In this document: piece after piece, positions 12,301 through 23,142 of the stretch
Position numbering within the stretch: position 1 is the first letter of the stretch
Layout of the letters: the number at the start of each line of letters is the position of its first letter
From: Auanema rhodensis
Taxonomy: Eukaryota; Nematoda; Chromadorea; Rhabditida; Rhabditidae
Direction of reading: 5' to 3'
DNA: 64,000 bases
Assembly: GCA_964057225.1 (NCBI GenBank)
Contig: OZ059897.1
Coordinates: forward strand, 6,386,001 to 6,450,000
Notes under the pieces: model-generated
What the model saw: the letters and a program-made list of their open reading frames with translations, nothing else
The model's database searches: none
Told to the model about the DNA's origin: nothing
Translations under genes and position numbers: made by a program

Positions 12301-15300
12301 TATATTTGCAGCCATTCGAGCGTCGTTTTCATTTTTCTTCTATGTTATTTCATTTTTTTTTTGTATTTCTCGCCATTCATTTTTCATGCCACATTTTCTG
12401 TATTTGTATTCTTCAAGATCAGCGAAGAATTTACTACGGTATGCAACAAGTTACAAAAGCTTTGATGTAATGCCGAATAGTAGAGAGTCCTAATTATGGA
12501 TATAGAAGTAAGTAATCGGATGATTAGTAATCGTTTCCTCATATTTTAAATTCTATCGGAGCTTAATAACTTGGTAGTAGCGCAAGTTCCAATTATTAGA
12601 TAATCAGGCTCGAACGACTTCTCAATCAGATAGCTCTCAGATATGCAACGTGATCACAAAACTTTCTTCAACTTCTACAACATCTGCATAATATAACAAA
12701 ATATAATTTGTTGTTATATTATCAAATGATATATAATTTAAATAAATTATAATAAATTATATTTATTAAAACATAAAATAAAATACAATTTTACTATTTA
12801 CTATGTGTATATTCTTCTGTAAATAGTAGATATGAAAGTCTCTTTAGGCAAATCACAAAAAAGTATTTCAAACCATGGATAACCGCAGTTCAATATTTCT
12901 GGTTACCACGGTTTCGAAACAGCTACTTGTATATCTTTGAATTATCCTCAAGTTTGGCTGTATCTGGAATGATATTTCTATTCTTTAAAGAAATTGTACC
13001 CTCAATTACATGGTTGGGAATGTGATAACGCCTTTCTGAAACCATTTTCTTCAGTCCATTAGGAACCCTTCTTCTCTCTATATTTTTCTTTGAAATAGCT
13101 TCATTCTATTGACAGTCTTGATTGCTTCTAGAAATACTTCTGGAATATTCTCCCTCAGCGCTTGATAGAGAAACACCCGAAGTTTTTAACTTTGTCTGTC
13201 TGACTCTGGTATTTTGTAGCACATAGCGGCTAGGCATTTGGTAGGCCAGAGAGTTCCCCACTCACTTTTTCATATTTCCTCTGCAACTACACCTTTCTCT
13301 AACTTCCCGCTTTTCTGCTCACTTGTCTATCTCCCTTTCTACATTGTACTCTCTTCTCATTCTCTTTCATGGGCTGGAAAGGTTTGTCGAGACAGCTCTC
13401 AGCCTGCTTTAGGCCAGAAAACCCTTCTAGTTCAGCCTCTCGGACCTAATTACCGTATACCGGAAGGCGGGCAGACGCCAGGTGCTAGCCGCTGGTCAGC
13501 AGTCTTTCGAACCTTACTCACCCTGGTGCACTCTATAGACACCTCCCCCCACGTTCGTGCCATAATATTCTGTTCTTCGATTGAGGTAACCTAAGGTCTG
13601 TTCTTACCAACCTCAACGAAGAGTCAATCAGAGCTGAGTTAAGTCCGTTGCCTGGCTTCTGCTTCCAATTGAGCTACAGAATTTTGACTACGCCGAGGGA
13701 TACCACATATTCCATCTGCATCAGTCACTATCCACATATCATTGAACCAACTAACTAGGGTTCGAACTTTTATTACTGCTCAGTGGAACTTTTGCCCACC
13801 ATCTATACACCGCACCTATCAACATGTATTCACCTACTCTTTATCCACCGTCATCTGACTTAGATGATTGTTGGAGTGGCAAAGCTGACGATATGCTTCT
13901 TTTCAGTAATACAACATATGTCTATGCAGGTGATACGCCATCTTACCAATACTACCAAGTAAGTTTTTTTTTCTTTCAAAAGTTCACTTAGCTAGTTACA
14001 ATGCGAAACTTGTTGTTTACTATTTCACTCTCTCTTAGACTATATTTTCACATAATATTTGGGTAAAAATCTTACTTTTTCGAGTCTAAAAGGACATGCG
14101 AAGTTATTCTAAGAGTTTATTCAACATTCTTGTTTTCATGATAGCAAAAAACCTAGTTAATATGCTTTACTTAATCATTGTTTCAATAAGATTTTCGTTG
14201 AGCATAGATTGATCTCGTAAAATAATTATTTTCCTGAAAATTTATTAAAACTTCTTTTAATTGTTTTGTCCTCTAGCTACGTTTCCTATAAAACAAAGTT
14301 AAACTGAATAATTAAAGCTCCGTTTTAAATGTTTTCATAAATCATAATTTATTTGAAAAATTTTAAAATAATCTTCGATTTAAAATATCTTTGATTTGAT
14401 ATTTTTTCTAAAAAGTTGAGAAAAGATTCCATGCTTTTCGCATATATATACAAACCTAATGATAGCCACAATCTGGCCCCATCACATGATGATTTCGATA
14501 TAATATTTAGAATTGAAGAAATAATTATTTTAAATCGTTTTTCAGTATTCGGGAAATGTGCACTCGCCTAACCAACAGTATATCGTTAGTGGAAATCATT
14601 CTCCAGGATCAGCTGATGACGATCACAACACCGGCATTCAGCATGCTACCAGGGCTTCACCAGCCACAGTGAGTCATTCATTTTTTTCGGCAGTTGCATA
14701 ATGGTGCAGAGATCTTGAAACTTAAGTTCGGAAGTTCGCAATGTGAAGGTTTGGCTCTTTCTAGCACAGCCTCTTCCTAATTGATTCGAACTTAAATAAT
14801 GATGTAGAAAACGCTGTGTAGGCACAAGCCTAATTTTCCTCATCGATAGATAGAGTTCTACGTCTTAGGTCACAACATATTTTAATAATTGCTGTCGAGA
14901 ACACGCGTTCTCAGCTTCCGGTTGTCGGCCACAAATTATTTTTCTTTTTGGTTCTGCAACATTGCTGACACTAAGCTTTTGATTCTTTCATTGACAAAAT
15001 GAGTTTGAAAGAGTTTGTATGTGAGAGAAAAAGCTTTAACCTAGTGTTACTATCAGTAAATAACATTAGTTTGACACAAGAGTTCATTTCATAGATCTAT
15101 ATACTACTCTCAGTTAAATACATTCTAACTGAATTATTGAGCGACGGATATGGAATAAATGGATTGAAATGATACTTAATGAAAGGGAGTACGAGCACGG
15201 GGTGAGAAACATGACGAATGGTGGGTGGCTTAACAGATAATTTTCTACCTAGCATATATAGATAAGATGATTATATGTATATTGAGCTAGTGAAAGCTAT

Positions 15301-17889
15301 AATTGTCAGCTTTACCTCTCATTTTGAACATTTATCTACTTGACATGACCAATTATACTCGAATGGTGTATGTACAAGGCAATGGTTGGATCGGAGAGCA
15401 ATATGTGTCTCCCCCTTCCTATTAGGCAATGACAAGGATAATTCTAAGTTATTATCGTTTTTGATTATTCAATATATCCATCTATATATCTATATATCTA
15501 TAATAAAAATATATTTTAGAACATCATTATGGTCTGAAATCAATAATTATATTAGAATATCGTAGATGAAAATGAAATTATCTGCAACCAAAAAATATAT
15601 AAATACATATCTATATAAAGAAAAAGAGAGAGGGAGAGGGAGAGAGAGAGAGGGAGAAGGAGAAGCTTTGATATTCATTGTGCAAATATTCTGTTTTTAC
15701 AGCTATACGCTTTTTTCGAATATGAATAGGAACTACATCATGGCAAAGCTTAGATTTATGACAAAAAAGAAATCTTTATTTTGAGTTGCTGATTCTTTTG
15801 TTTATCCAAATCAATTTCAATAGATCACATAAGAATGTGAGAAAATCTGTGTGTTGTTTCAAACAACAAGTTATAGAAAAAGAATATTCTCCCTCTCTCT
15901 CTCTCTCTCTCTCTGTCTTTTTCTTTTATTTCTGAAAAAAAATATTTTTGGTTGAATACAAATTACGAAGTCTGATATAGATATATCAACTGTTTTTCTC
16001 AGATATAAATACATTTTTCTTGTAATTCTGTTCATATATCACCTTTTGCTTTTACCCCCCCCCCCCCTTTCCTCTCAATTCCAATGAAAGACACACATAA
16101 TAGAAAAAAAAGAAAAAACGAAGGAAAGATTCTTAAATTTTATATTTCTCATATTAGAAATATTTGATCTCTGTTCATGAAAGCAGAATTTAAAATCTAA
16201 TTAGTGAGACATATACGAGTTTAATATAAGTTGAGTGATCATTCTTAAATGATTATACGCGATCTCATAAATCAGTCTAATTCGCTTATTACGTCAATGC
16301 TTGATATAAATATTTATCTCTCACACACTATTCGTATTGTTAGCTTGGAAGCTGGACAGCTGAATTTAATAAGTAAGCTGTAATTCAGATCTATATCCGA
16401 CCTAGAACAGGATTATAATTGCTGTGCGGGTGTGTTCCAATCATAAAGGTCATTGTGCTGTAGCTACCGTGAGCCTTATTTGGTCATTCTGATTCTCGTG
16501 GCAGTCATAAGGCTAGGATTAAAATCAGGCTTCACTGTTTTCTTAAATTGGATGAAGCTGAACGGTGAAATTGCCCAGAAAGATATAGAAGAGAAGTAGG
16601 CGGTAGAAGGTATGAAAGAAGAAAATAGTAATATAGGGGAGGTATGAACATTCTAAGAAGTGTTTGGGGACTTAATGTTTTCATGAAACACCTCCAAATA
16701 TTGTGAAGTATTTCTGTCTGAGCTTGCACCTGGTTACCTTCATCTTGTACATGGTTTCTCGTGCCGGAAAATCTATACAGAAGCCTCTGGAAAAATCATT
16801 TAGAAGGCTAATGGCATATGATTCAAAGCAATTCCGAAAAGCTTAAGCCTAATCCCTACCCTTATCTTGCAACAACATCCAATGCTTGCTTGTCTCATTT
16901 TGTCAAAGCATGAATTCATATTTACGAAGAATAATATAAGAATATTCTGACTGTGCTTTCATATGTCATTAACTTCTTCATACATCATATTACGTTTAAT
17001 TCGATGTCAAAAAGATAAAAGCATCTGTAAACTCTCAAAAGAGCAGCAGCTTGAGTAATAAGCTATTCCATCAAAACAGTTAAGTCTTCTTGAAAGAGCG
17101 GCTGCTGAGGAAAATTAGAGCGAGGTAATTAGGTCAAGCTTAGAAACATATATATGAGGTAGATAGCGGCAATATAAGACCAATTAACTTATGATGATGA
17201 GAGGACTACTCACATATACCCGTCAATCTCCATGGATTGTTCGACTGCCACGGTTTTCTTTCCTATTTTCCTGAACAGCCGTCTGGGGCCACATTATTAA
17301 CGAACCGACGGACAATTGTTACTAGAATTGCTCAGAACCTGCATCAAGGCTATTTAGCACAATAATGACAATATGTCACGCAATTTACGTGAGAATAAGA
17401 GATTTCACGTGTTCACGTTCACTCATTAGCATGATGTTAGCTGAAAGCGGTTGCATTTCTATCATTCATATCAACAAATTTCAAATAAATTCTGTACGCC
17501 GAAAGAATTTGTTGACGCTGTTTTTTATTTATCAGGATAGATCAAATCTATAAGATTGATTTCTATAAGATGTGTTACCTTGTTGAGAAATAGAAAGAGG
17601 GGAACATACAGAAAGAGAGAGAGAGATATATATTAAAACCTTTCTTCCATTTTCTCATGTAAAATTGATTTGAGTAGCTCTGATTTTCTACGAAGACTGA
17701 TTGTAGACATTGGGGGAAAACAATCTTCAAGCTCACTGAATAGAGACATAACTAGGAACACCAGCTGAAACTAATTACACTCACATGGTGGTCCCTCTCA
17801 TTGTCCTGTTATCTCATGTATGCTCTATTTCTCTACTTCACTAAATCAGCTCTCTTATTCTTTTATATACCTTTTTACATGCATCTCTG

Positions 17890-17951
<62 letters not shown>

Positions 17952-20900
17952 CTTGCTTAAGTCTTTCGATTTCCGGACTTCATTAGAGAAGTTATCTGTT
18001 TACGGTCACCCAATATGGCTTTATTCCATGTTAAATGATAGACATTTAACTAATATTTTCCAATAAAAGCTTAAACAAGAGCTAACTACCGAAGTGTAGA
18101 ATCTGAGAAAGGAAGTGAATTGACTAACATACATCATCAAGCAGAGCATACAGGAAAACAACAGCCGTTTCTAACAGTATAACGACGATTTTTACCTTAT
18201 GAAAAGAGTAGTGACACTGAATAAATGGTCATTAGTCAATTCTATTCTCGACATTATTCATTGTAGATTGAAGACGAGCAACAGGTGTTCGCCAATGGGC
18301 CAAATTAGGTGGCCGGTATGACCATCTTCGAATTTCTTATTTTCCAATCAGATACATCTTTTCCATATTTAAGGGATATTAAGAAAAAACAGTATTTCAT
18401 GTGTTTTGATGAATTATTTCAGCTTGAATAGAATTGAAGAAGGGATGTACAGTAGTAATATACTGTCTGTATTAATGGAGGGAAAGGAAAGCAAAAAAGA
18501 AACAGAGAGTGAGAGAGAGAGAGAGAGAGGGGGGGGGGAATGGTTGAGAAATTAATAATGGTTTTAACAACAAGCTTGCTAATTTGTATTTAAGGTAATC
18601 ATCGAGGGAAATGAATTGAGAGGGATTATTTTGAACAAGAAAATAGGGAATATTTTGAAGGAAAATAGAGCCAAAAGGTGACAGATGTTTTTTTAGAAGC
18701 AAAGCCGCAGCTAGTTTATAGATTAGACGAGATTATGTTTTAATATCATAGGTTGAGGGAAAGATTCCTAAATGGAAAAAGAACAAGGTGAATAAAGGTC
18801 ACCTGCTCCGATTATGTTGGAAGAAAGAGATATAATAATCCGAAGACATTTGATTTCTCTCTCTCTCTCTCTCTCTCCCTGTATGTCTCTATGTCACTAG
18901 TATTCATAGCAAAACCAACAATATCGTACTCATTCGTTTCATGAAATAGTTGAATTACTGTTGAAAACTCATATTCATCGGTATTTCAATCGATCTACAA
19001 CATGGGCTAACTGACTGCTCTGTCTTGCTGTCTTGCATCCGGTAGACAAAGTAAGAACCATTGAATCATAAGAATTTTTGACGAGAAATAGACTAACTTG
19101 AACATAAGTATGGATCAAACGTCTAAGAGCTAGAGCAAAAGAGTTAGAACGAAAAGTATATAGCGCAGTTGTTACCTTAGCAACCTAGAGTACCTAGTAC
19201 TCCCCGGACCTTCAAAATTTGTGTGTTTAGCCTCGAAGTTTAAGCCATTTTGAGAGAAAACTTTTTCCTATTCTTTGATATTCTTTGGAAAGAATATAGA
19301 AAAAGTTTCAAAAATTAATTTGTATAATTCAATGACCATATTCCTATCTATATCTATGCTTCCGCCACGAAAATTGCATCATTTTCAAGTATAGACATTC
19401 GAAATTTCCCTTTTTTTCCCTGTAAAATTGCTATTTCTCTAATTGTTTCTAAAAATGATGTTGGATTCTTTATTGCGAATTGACTCATCACCAGAAACTC
19501 GTCTACATGTAAGGATTGAATTAAGCAATATTCTCATAACAACCTTATAAAATATATGAAAAAAATTTAAATTAATTATAATTTATGTAGTTATTTATAT
19601 AAAATATTTTAAATTTATTGAAATTCTTTTAATTTCAGATACAGTGGTTACTGGATAACTATGAACCATCTGATGGGACGTCTTTACCTAGATGCACCTT
19701 ATATGACCATTATAAAAAGTAAAATTTCATGAATATTTCTTTAAAAAATGAAAAATATTACTCATATTCTTAAATATTATTTTATGGAAAACTTTATTCA
19801 AAAGGATTAGTGAACTTCTGTCAATGTTTTAACGTTGCCATGGCAACCAGTTCTGAGTATTTTGTCCTTCGGACCTATAGTTAAACACTCAAATATTTAT
19901 AAGTTATGCTAAGCAAGAAATAAATTAAAGAACGAAAAATAGAATTTCAGTCTTTTTTCTCTTTTTAAAAAAAAAATGTTCGAAAGAAAATTATATATTT
20001 CGAAACTTTAGGCATTGCATGGAATATAAGTTAGATCCTGTTAATGCTGCTTCATTTGGTAAACTGATTCGGAATGTTTTTCAAAATTTACGAACAAGAC
20101 GTTTGGGAACTCGAGGCAACTCCAAATATCATTATTATGGAATAAGGTTGTTTGATTCTTTATAATCTTTATTCTAAATTTCAATGTAATTTCCAGAATA
20201 AAGCCAACTTCAATATTGAATCGTGAGAGAATTCATGATTATTCATCAGAAGAAACTTGTGCTCCACCAAGACAGTAAGATTATTCATTATTTGATATCA
20301 TTATCTATTCAATTAAGACATTCTCGAGCAGCCAAGAGAGCAGCCCCACCATCTCAGACCTCTGTTAGTCCTCACTCAACCAGCAGGTTTGTAAACTTCA
20401 ATCTTTGGAATTGAATAGAAATAATTTTTAGCTTCAGCCCTGTTCCTAATCTTCCAAACCCTTTGATCTCAAATACTGATACAAACGTTATAGTTGGTAA
20501 GTTTGTTATTAAATTTCTTTAAAGTTCAAAAATAAATGCAAGAAAGAAATGTTTAAACTATCAATATTTAGCTTCTGAACTCGATAAACAATCCTTGGGT
20601 GATGGAGAATTGCCAAAAGTTGAGCTTCACTTCCGAGTGGGCTTGGAAGACGAATTAAGAAAGTTTGGTTTAGAACTGTCGCATGTGTGCAAGTTTGTGG
20701 AAATCTACAAACTTAATTGTGCGGTAAGAAGATTTTAATATAAAAAATATAAATTATTATTTATAAAATATTCAGGATGTGATATACTGTGTCAAAAACA
20801 TTGCTTTTGATAACGTTGGTCATTTATGGGCTTCCTTCTGGCAACCAGATGATTTTCTAGAGGATGACGAGTATGTTTTTCTTGTTTTCTCTTCTTTTCC

Positions 20901-21967
20901 CTCATTTGGTTTTTTTTAGCAAAACCACCCGGCTAACTCAACAGCATCTCTTCTCTATGTGCACAATTCCATTGATTCAATCTTTCATCGTTAGAATGGA
21001 TTTGGCTTTGTATCAGGTTATTGTGGATATTCTCGTTCCGGATGTTTTACTCTCTGAAATGACTCGTAAGCCTATTCCATATATTGGCATAATTTAATTT
21101 TTCTTTTAATCTTCAGCTCTTCTCATTCAAGCCTGTCGAAGTTTTGCAAAGAATGCAGAGGGATTTTTGAGAAAAGCCATGCAGGGTGCTCCTGACGTGA
21201 TTCAGAAAAAGAAAATTCAAGCAATTAAATATATGGCGCAGGGATTAAGAAGGTTGATAAAGCCATATCTCTATTCTCATATTTATTCATTTTTAGATAT
21301 ACATCGTTAAATCATCTCTCTCAAGCTGCTAAGGCTGTCTTACACAAGCCTGATCAAGTTGCTGCAATGTATACTGATTATATTAAGTATGATTATTTGT
21401 ATTTCTTTTCCTCAAAATATATTTAACTTCAGAGTTGACATTTCTCAAGTTCAAGAACAAGCTGGCTGGGTTTGTGGATGTGATCCTGTCACAATCAAAC
21501 AGATTCATAATGCTTTCAAAGATAATCTCCAGAAAGTTGCTTCTATGGCAGAGTGGGCTGAATGGATGGAAAGTATAGTTGATCAGGTATTTTCAATTAG
21601 ATTTTCGAATAATTCATTTATATTTCTTATTTAGAATGTGCAAATTCTATCAAATTATCATGGAAAACCAATCCAAGATGTGTCAAAAGTTGCCAAAAGA
21701 TTCTTATTACATTGGAGTTTATATACGTAAGTTTATGCTTTTGAAGCAGTTTATTCAAATTTTTATATGTTTCAGCTCAATGTTAATTCGTGATTTGACG
21801 TTACGATCAGCTAATTCTTTCGGCTCTTTTCATCTTATTCGATTATTATCAGATGAATATATGCTCTATCTCATTGAATCTAAATTATCAAAAGCGATGG
21901 ATAGGCCAACAATAGCAGTTATGACATTGGTAAGTTACAACTTGAATCTCTACTCTTTTTCAAATTA

Positions 21968-22033
<66 letters not shown>

Positions 22034-22521
22034 TTCAATTCCTTAATAACCGCCATTTCAGCCAACAGATTATCCAATCTTTGATGATCTTATCATTCAC
22101 GGACCGTCATCGCCTGTTCTACAAGTGCCTGCTCCTCTCCCGCCTATTTCCTTAAACTCTTTGTATATGCCACATGATTCTCTCTTATATGGTGATAAGG
22201 TGGGATTTTCAGTAAGTCAATTAAACTCTAACATGTGTCGTGAAATTTCTATGAATATGAATATATAAGGAAATATTGTAAATCGTATTGTTTTCAGTTC
22301 ATAATTGGAAGCGACGAGCATATTAATAGTCCTGTTGTCGTAACAGATGGTGGAGGTTTGTACATTATTTTCTTTTTCTTATAAAACTTATATAAATTAG
22401 AATTTTTTCATTTTTTAACATGAAATATATCATTTTCTTGATTCCTACAACAATCCTCTAAATAATATTTTATTTTTCAGAATTACTATCTAGCTTACAA
22501 CCATCTGGCGAGCTTTTATAA
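3370..22521 (+). CDS. daf-19: RFX-family transcription factor, DAF-19 orthologue (long isoform model)
   Basis: Exons: 3370-3488, 4299-4403, 5182-5359, 5489-5534, 10876-11029, 11459-11495, 14546-14668, 19639-19718, 20012-20146, 20197-20274, 20318-20386, 20432-20496, 20572-20723, 20776-20870, 20920-21065, 21117-21252, 21297-21386, 21433-21586, 21635-21726, 21776-21929, 22062-22211, 22298-22355, 22481-22521. Their sum is 2457 nt, 818 residues, close to the C. elegans protein. [19 protein letters not shown] opens the winged-helix RFX DNA-binding domain (about residues 255-325), which includes [13 protein letters not shown] and [15 protein letters not shown]. The C-terminal half carries the extended RFX dimerisation region ([37 protein letters not shown]). 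DAF-19 drives ciliary genes through X-boxes in sensory neurons. Introns of 5.3 kb, 2-3 kb and 5 kb in the 5' half contrast with about 45-nt introns downstream, matching the C. elegans pattern of nested isoform promoters. The donor of exon 5 (11002 or 11029) is uncertain; both have the same phase. Confidence 0.9.
3676..3689. promoter_or_regulatory. X-box-like motif in first daf-19 intron
   Basis: GTAACCTTGGCAAC (reverse GTTGCCAAGGTTAC) keeps the inverted half-sites but deviates at two consensus positions. It is 188 bp into the first intron, a typical place for proximal regulation. Confidence 0.3.
6808..6822. promoter_or_regulatory. Paired E-boxes upstream of the alternative first exon
   Basis: CAGCTG GCG CAGCTG: two palindromic E-boxes 3 bp apart in a GC-rich island, 130 bp upstream of the ATG at 6952. 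The position fits a promoter element for that isoform; binding is inferred only. Confidence 0.3.
6952..7027 (+). other. daf-19: Probable alternative first coding exon of the RFX/daf-19 gene
   Basis: ATG at 6952 opens 25 codons ([20 protein letters not shown] and on to ISL) and ends at a strong G|GTAAGT donor. The exon leaves phase 1, exactly like the constitutive exon ending at 5534, so both can splice to 10876 to make Gly-Ser-Asp-Pro-Ser-Glu. This predicts an isoform of about 694 residues. It sits inside the 5.3-kb intron, where an internal promoter would be expected. No conservation or RNA evidence is available. Confidence 0.5.
8417..8580 (+). other. Isolated coding-like ORF inside daf-19 intron
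   Basis: An open frame runs [20 protein letters not shown] and continues through [19 protein letters not shown] before dissolving into a CTATAT microsatellite (8583-8613). Base composition is far richer in G+C than the surroundings and the product has a natural amphipathic helix ([10 protein letters not shown]). No good donor in the phase needed for 10876 was found except a weak T|GTATTT after the repeat. It could be an unrecognised exon, a retrocopied fragment or a conserved non-coding element. Confidence 0.25.
8583..8613. repeat. (CTCTATAT)n short tandem repeat
   Basis: About four units of CTATATCT directly after the isolated ORF in the daf-19 intron; it ends that frame's protein-like character. 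Confidence 0.85.
11496..13823 (+). other. Intron of daf-19 long isoform with GC-rich island
   Basis: This 2.3-kb intron segment precedes the exon at 13824. A clear GC-rich island at 11820-12010 includes a GTTGCC half X-box (in GGTTGCCTGGTGAAG, about 11947-11961), and another complex stretch lies at 13380-13760. These are the obvious places for the promoter of the short isoform. No other coding sequence is supported. Confidence 0.35.
13824..13958 (+). other. daf-19: Coding exon of daf-19, probably an alternative first exon for a short isoform
   Basis: The exon has 45 codons: it starts [17 protein letters not shown], ends [10 protein letters not shown], and is followed by a strong GTAAGT donor. 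It ends in phase 0 and joins exon 14546-14668, whose product [14 protein letters not shown] continues the same Tyr/Pro-rich style. I found no clean in-phase acceptor joining it to 11459-11495, whereas that exon joins 14546 directly. The simplest reading is a third start site giving a protein of about 650 residues, comparable to the short ciliogenic DAF-19 isoform. An internal exon using the AG at 13758 remains possible. Confidence 0.55.
16055..16067. repeat. Poly-C run (13 nt)
   Basis: Homopolymer in the 5-kb daf-19 intron; a likely spot for assembly error. Confidence 0.9.
17892..17945. repeat. (CT)n microsatellite, about 27 units
   Basis: Pure dinucleotide run in the 5-kb daf-19 intron. Confidence 0.95.
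19171..19184. promoter_or_regulatory. Near-consensus X-box in daf-19 intron
   Basis: GTTACCTTAGCAAC matches the X-box consensus with a single central mismatch on either strand. It lies 663 bp upstream of the perfect site and 455 bp before the exon at 19639. Confidence 0.5.
19834..19847. promoter_or_regulatory. Perfect palindromic X-box (RFX binding site)
   Basis: GTTGCCATGGCAAC is a complete 14-bp inverted repeat that satisfies RYYNYYATRRNRAC at every position. It lies in the intron between the first two exons of the RFX DNA-binding domain. X-boxes are the sites bound by RFX dimers, so the gene's own product is the obvious candidate binder. Confidence 0.75.
21972..22025. repeat. (CT)n microsatellite, about 27 units, in intron of daf-19
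   Basis: Fills most of the 132-nt intron 21930-22061, pyrimidine-rich on the sense strand, and ends 36 nt before the acceptor. Confidence 0.95.
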
Positions 22522-23142
22522 TTCACTCCGTAGTCTGCTTAGTTTTGCAAGCTACTAACATTGAATAGATTGTCAGTGAAAAATTTCTATTTTTAGTGTA
22601 TAATATATTTTTCTTTTATTAATATACATATTTATCTAATAAGTATTGTTTCATCGTTATCTGCGGATTTTGTGCAATTATCAGAGCGAGATTGAGTTAT
22701 TAGTCATTATACACTTGGTGTTTAACATTTTCTCTCAAAACAAATCAGTGAACAAAGTTGTTTTAAAAGCTAAAAAAAAGCTATCCTTTATTACTTGCCA
22801 TATATATTTTTTCTTTTTCTTTTTTTTTATTAAATTCATGTTATTAATAATCTTTTTCTCATTCCTTATCATGTTCCTATTCCCAATACTTATGTCTCCT
22901 CTCATTTTATGTTTATATTATGTTTTTAATTATATGTGTCTGTACTTTTTTTATAGTTAGTTCCTCGTATCGAGATCTTTGCGAATTTTTTCGATGTGAT
23001 ACCAACGAATTGGCTTTCTGTCCTGTTCTTGTGTGTAAATTTTATTGATTATTGAGTAAATTTTTGGGCGTATTACTGTCTTCATATAAAGCATTTATTT
23101 AATTTCAAAGATATGAAAAACAATTATATTAAAATACACCTA
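22522..23142. other. 3' region between convergent genes
   Basis: The daf-19 stop and the stop of the phospholipase-B-like gene face each other across 621 bp of T-rich sequence. It should contain both 3' UTRs. No gene or repeat is seen. Confidence 0.5.

Larger units (their letters stand above)
14669..19638 (+). other. 5-kb intron of daf-19, repeat-rich
   Basis: This intron directly precedes the DNA-binding-domain exons. It holds several (CT)n/(GA)n tracts, a run of 13 C at 16055-16067, a near-consensus X-box at 19171-19184, and one copy of an ACGTGTTCACGT...ACTCATTAGCAT element at 17407-17432. No further exon is supported. Confidence 0.5.

Noticed and set aside
13238-13594. 118-codon frame in the daf-19 intron
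   Set aside because: Composition is not protein-like in its first half, phases do not link to neighbouring exons, and the GC-richer second half is better explained as regulatory sequence.
13640-13700. tRNA-like A-box (TAGCTCAATTGG) on the minus strand
   Set aside because: No matching B-box, T-arm or acceptor stem follows at tRNA distance, so it is not called as a tRNA.
22646-22960. 104-codon hydrophobic frame after daf-19
   Set aside because: Phe/Leu/Ile runs come from T-rich 3' UTR sequence; there is no splice structure.
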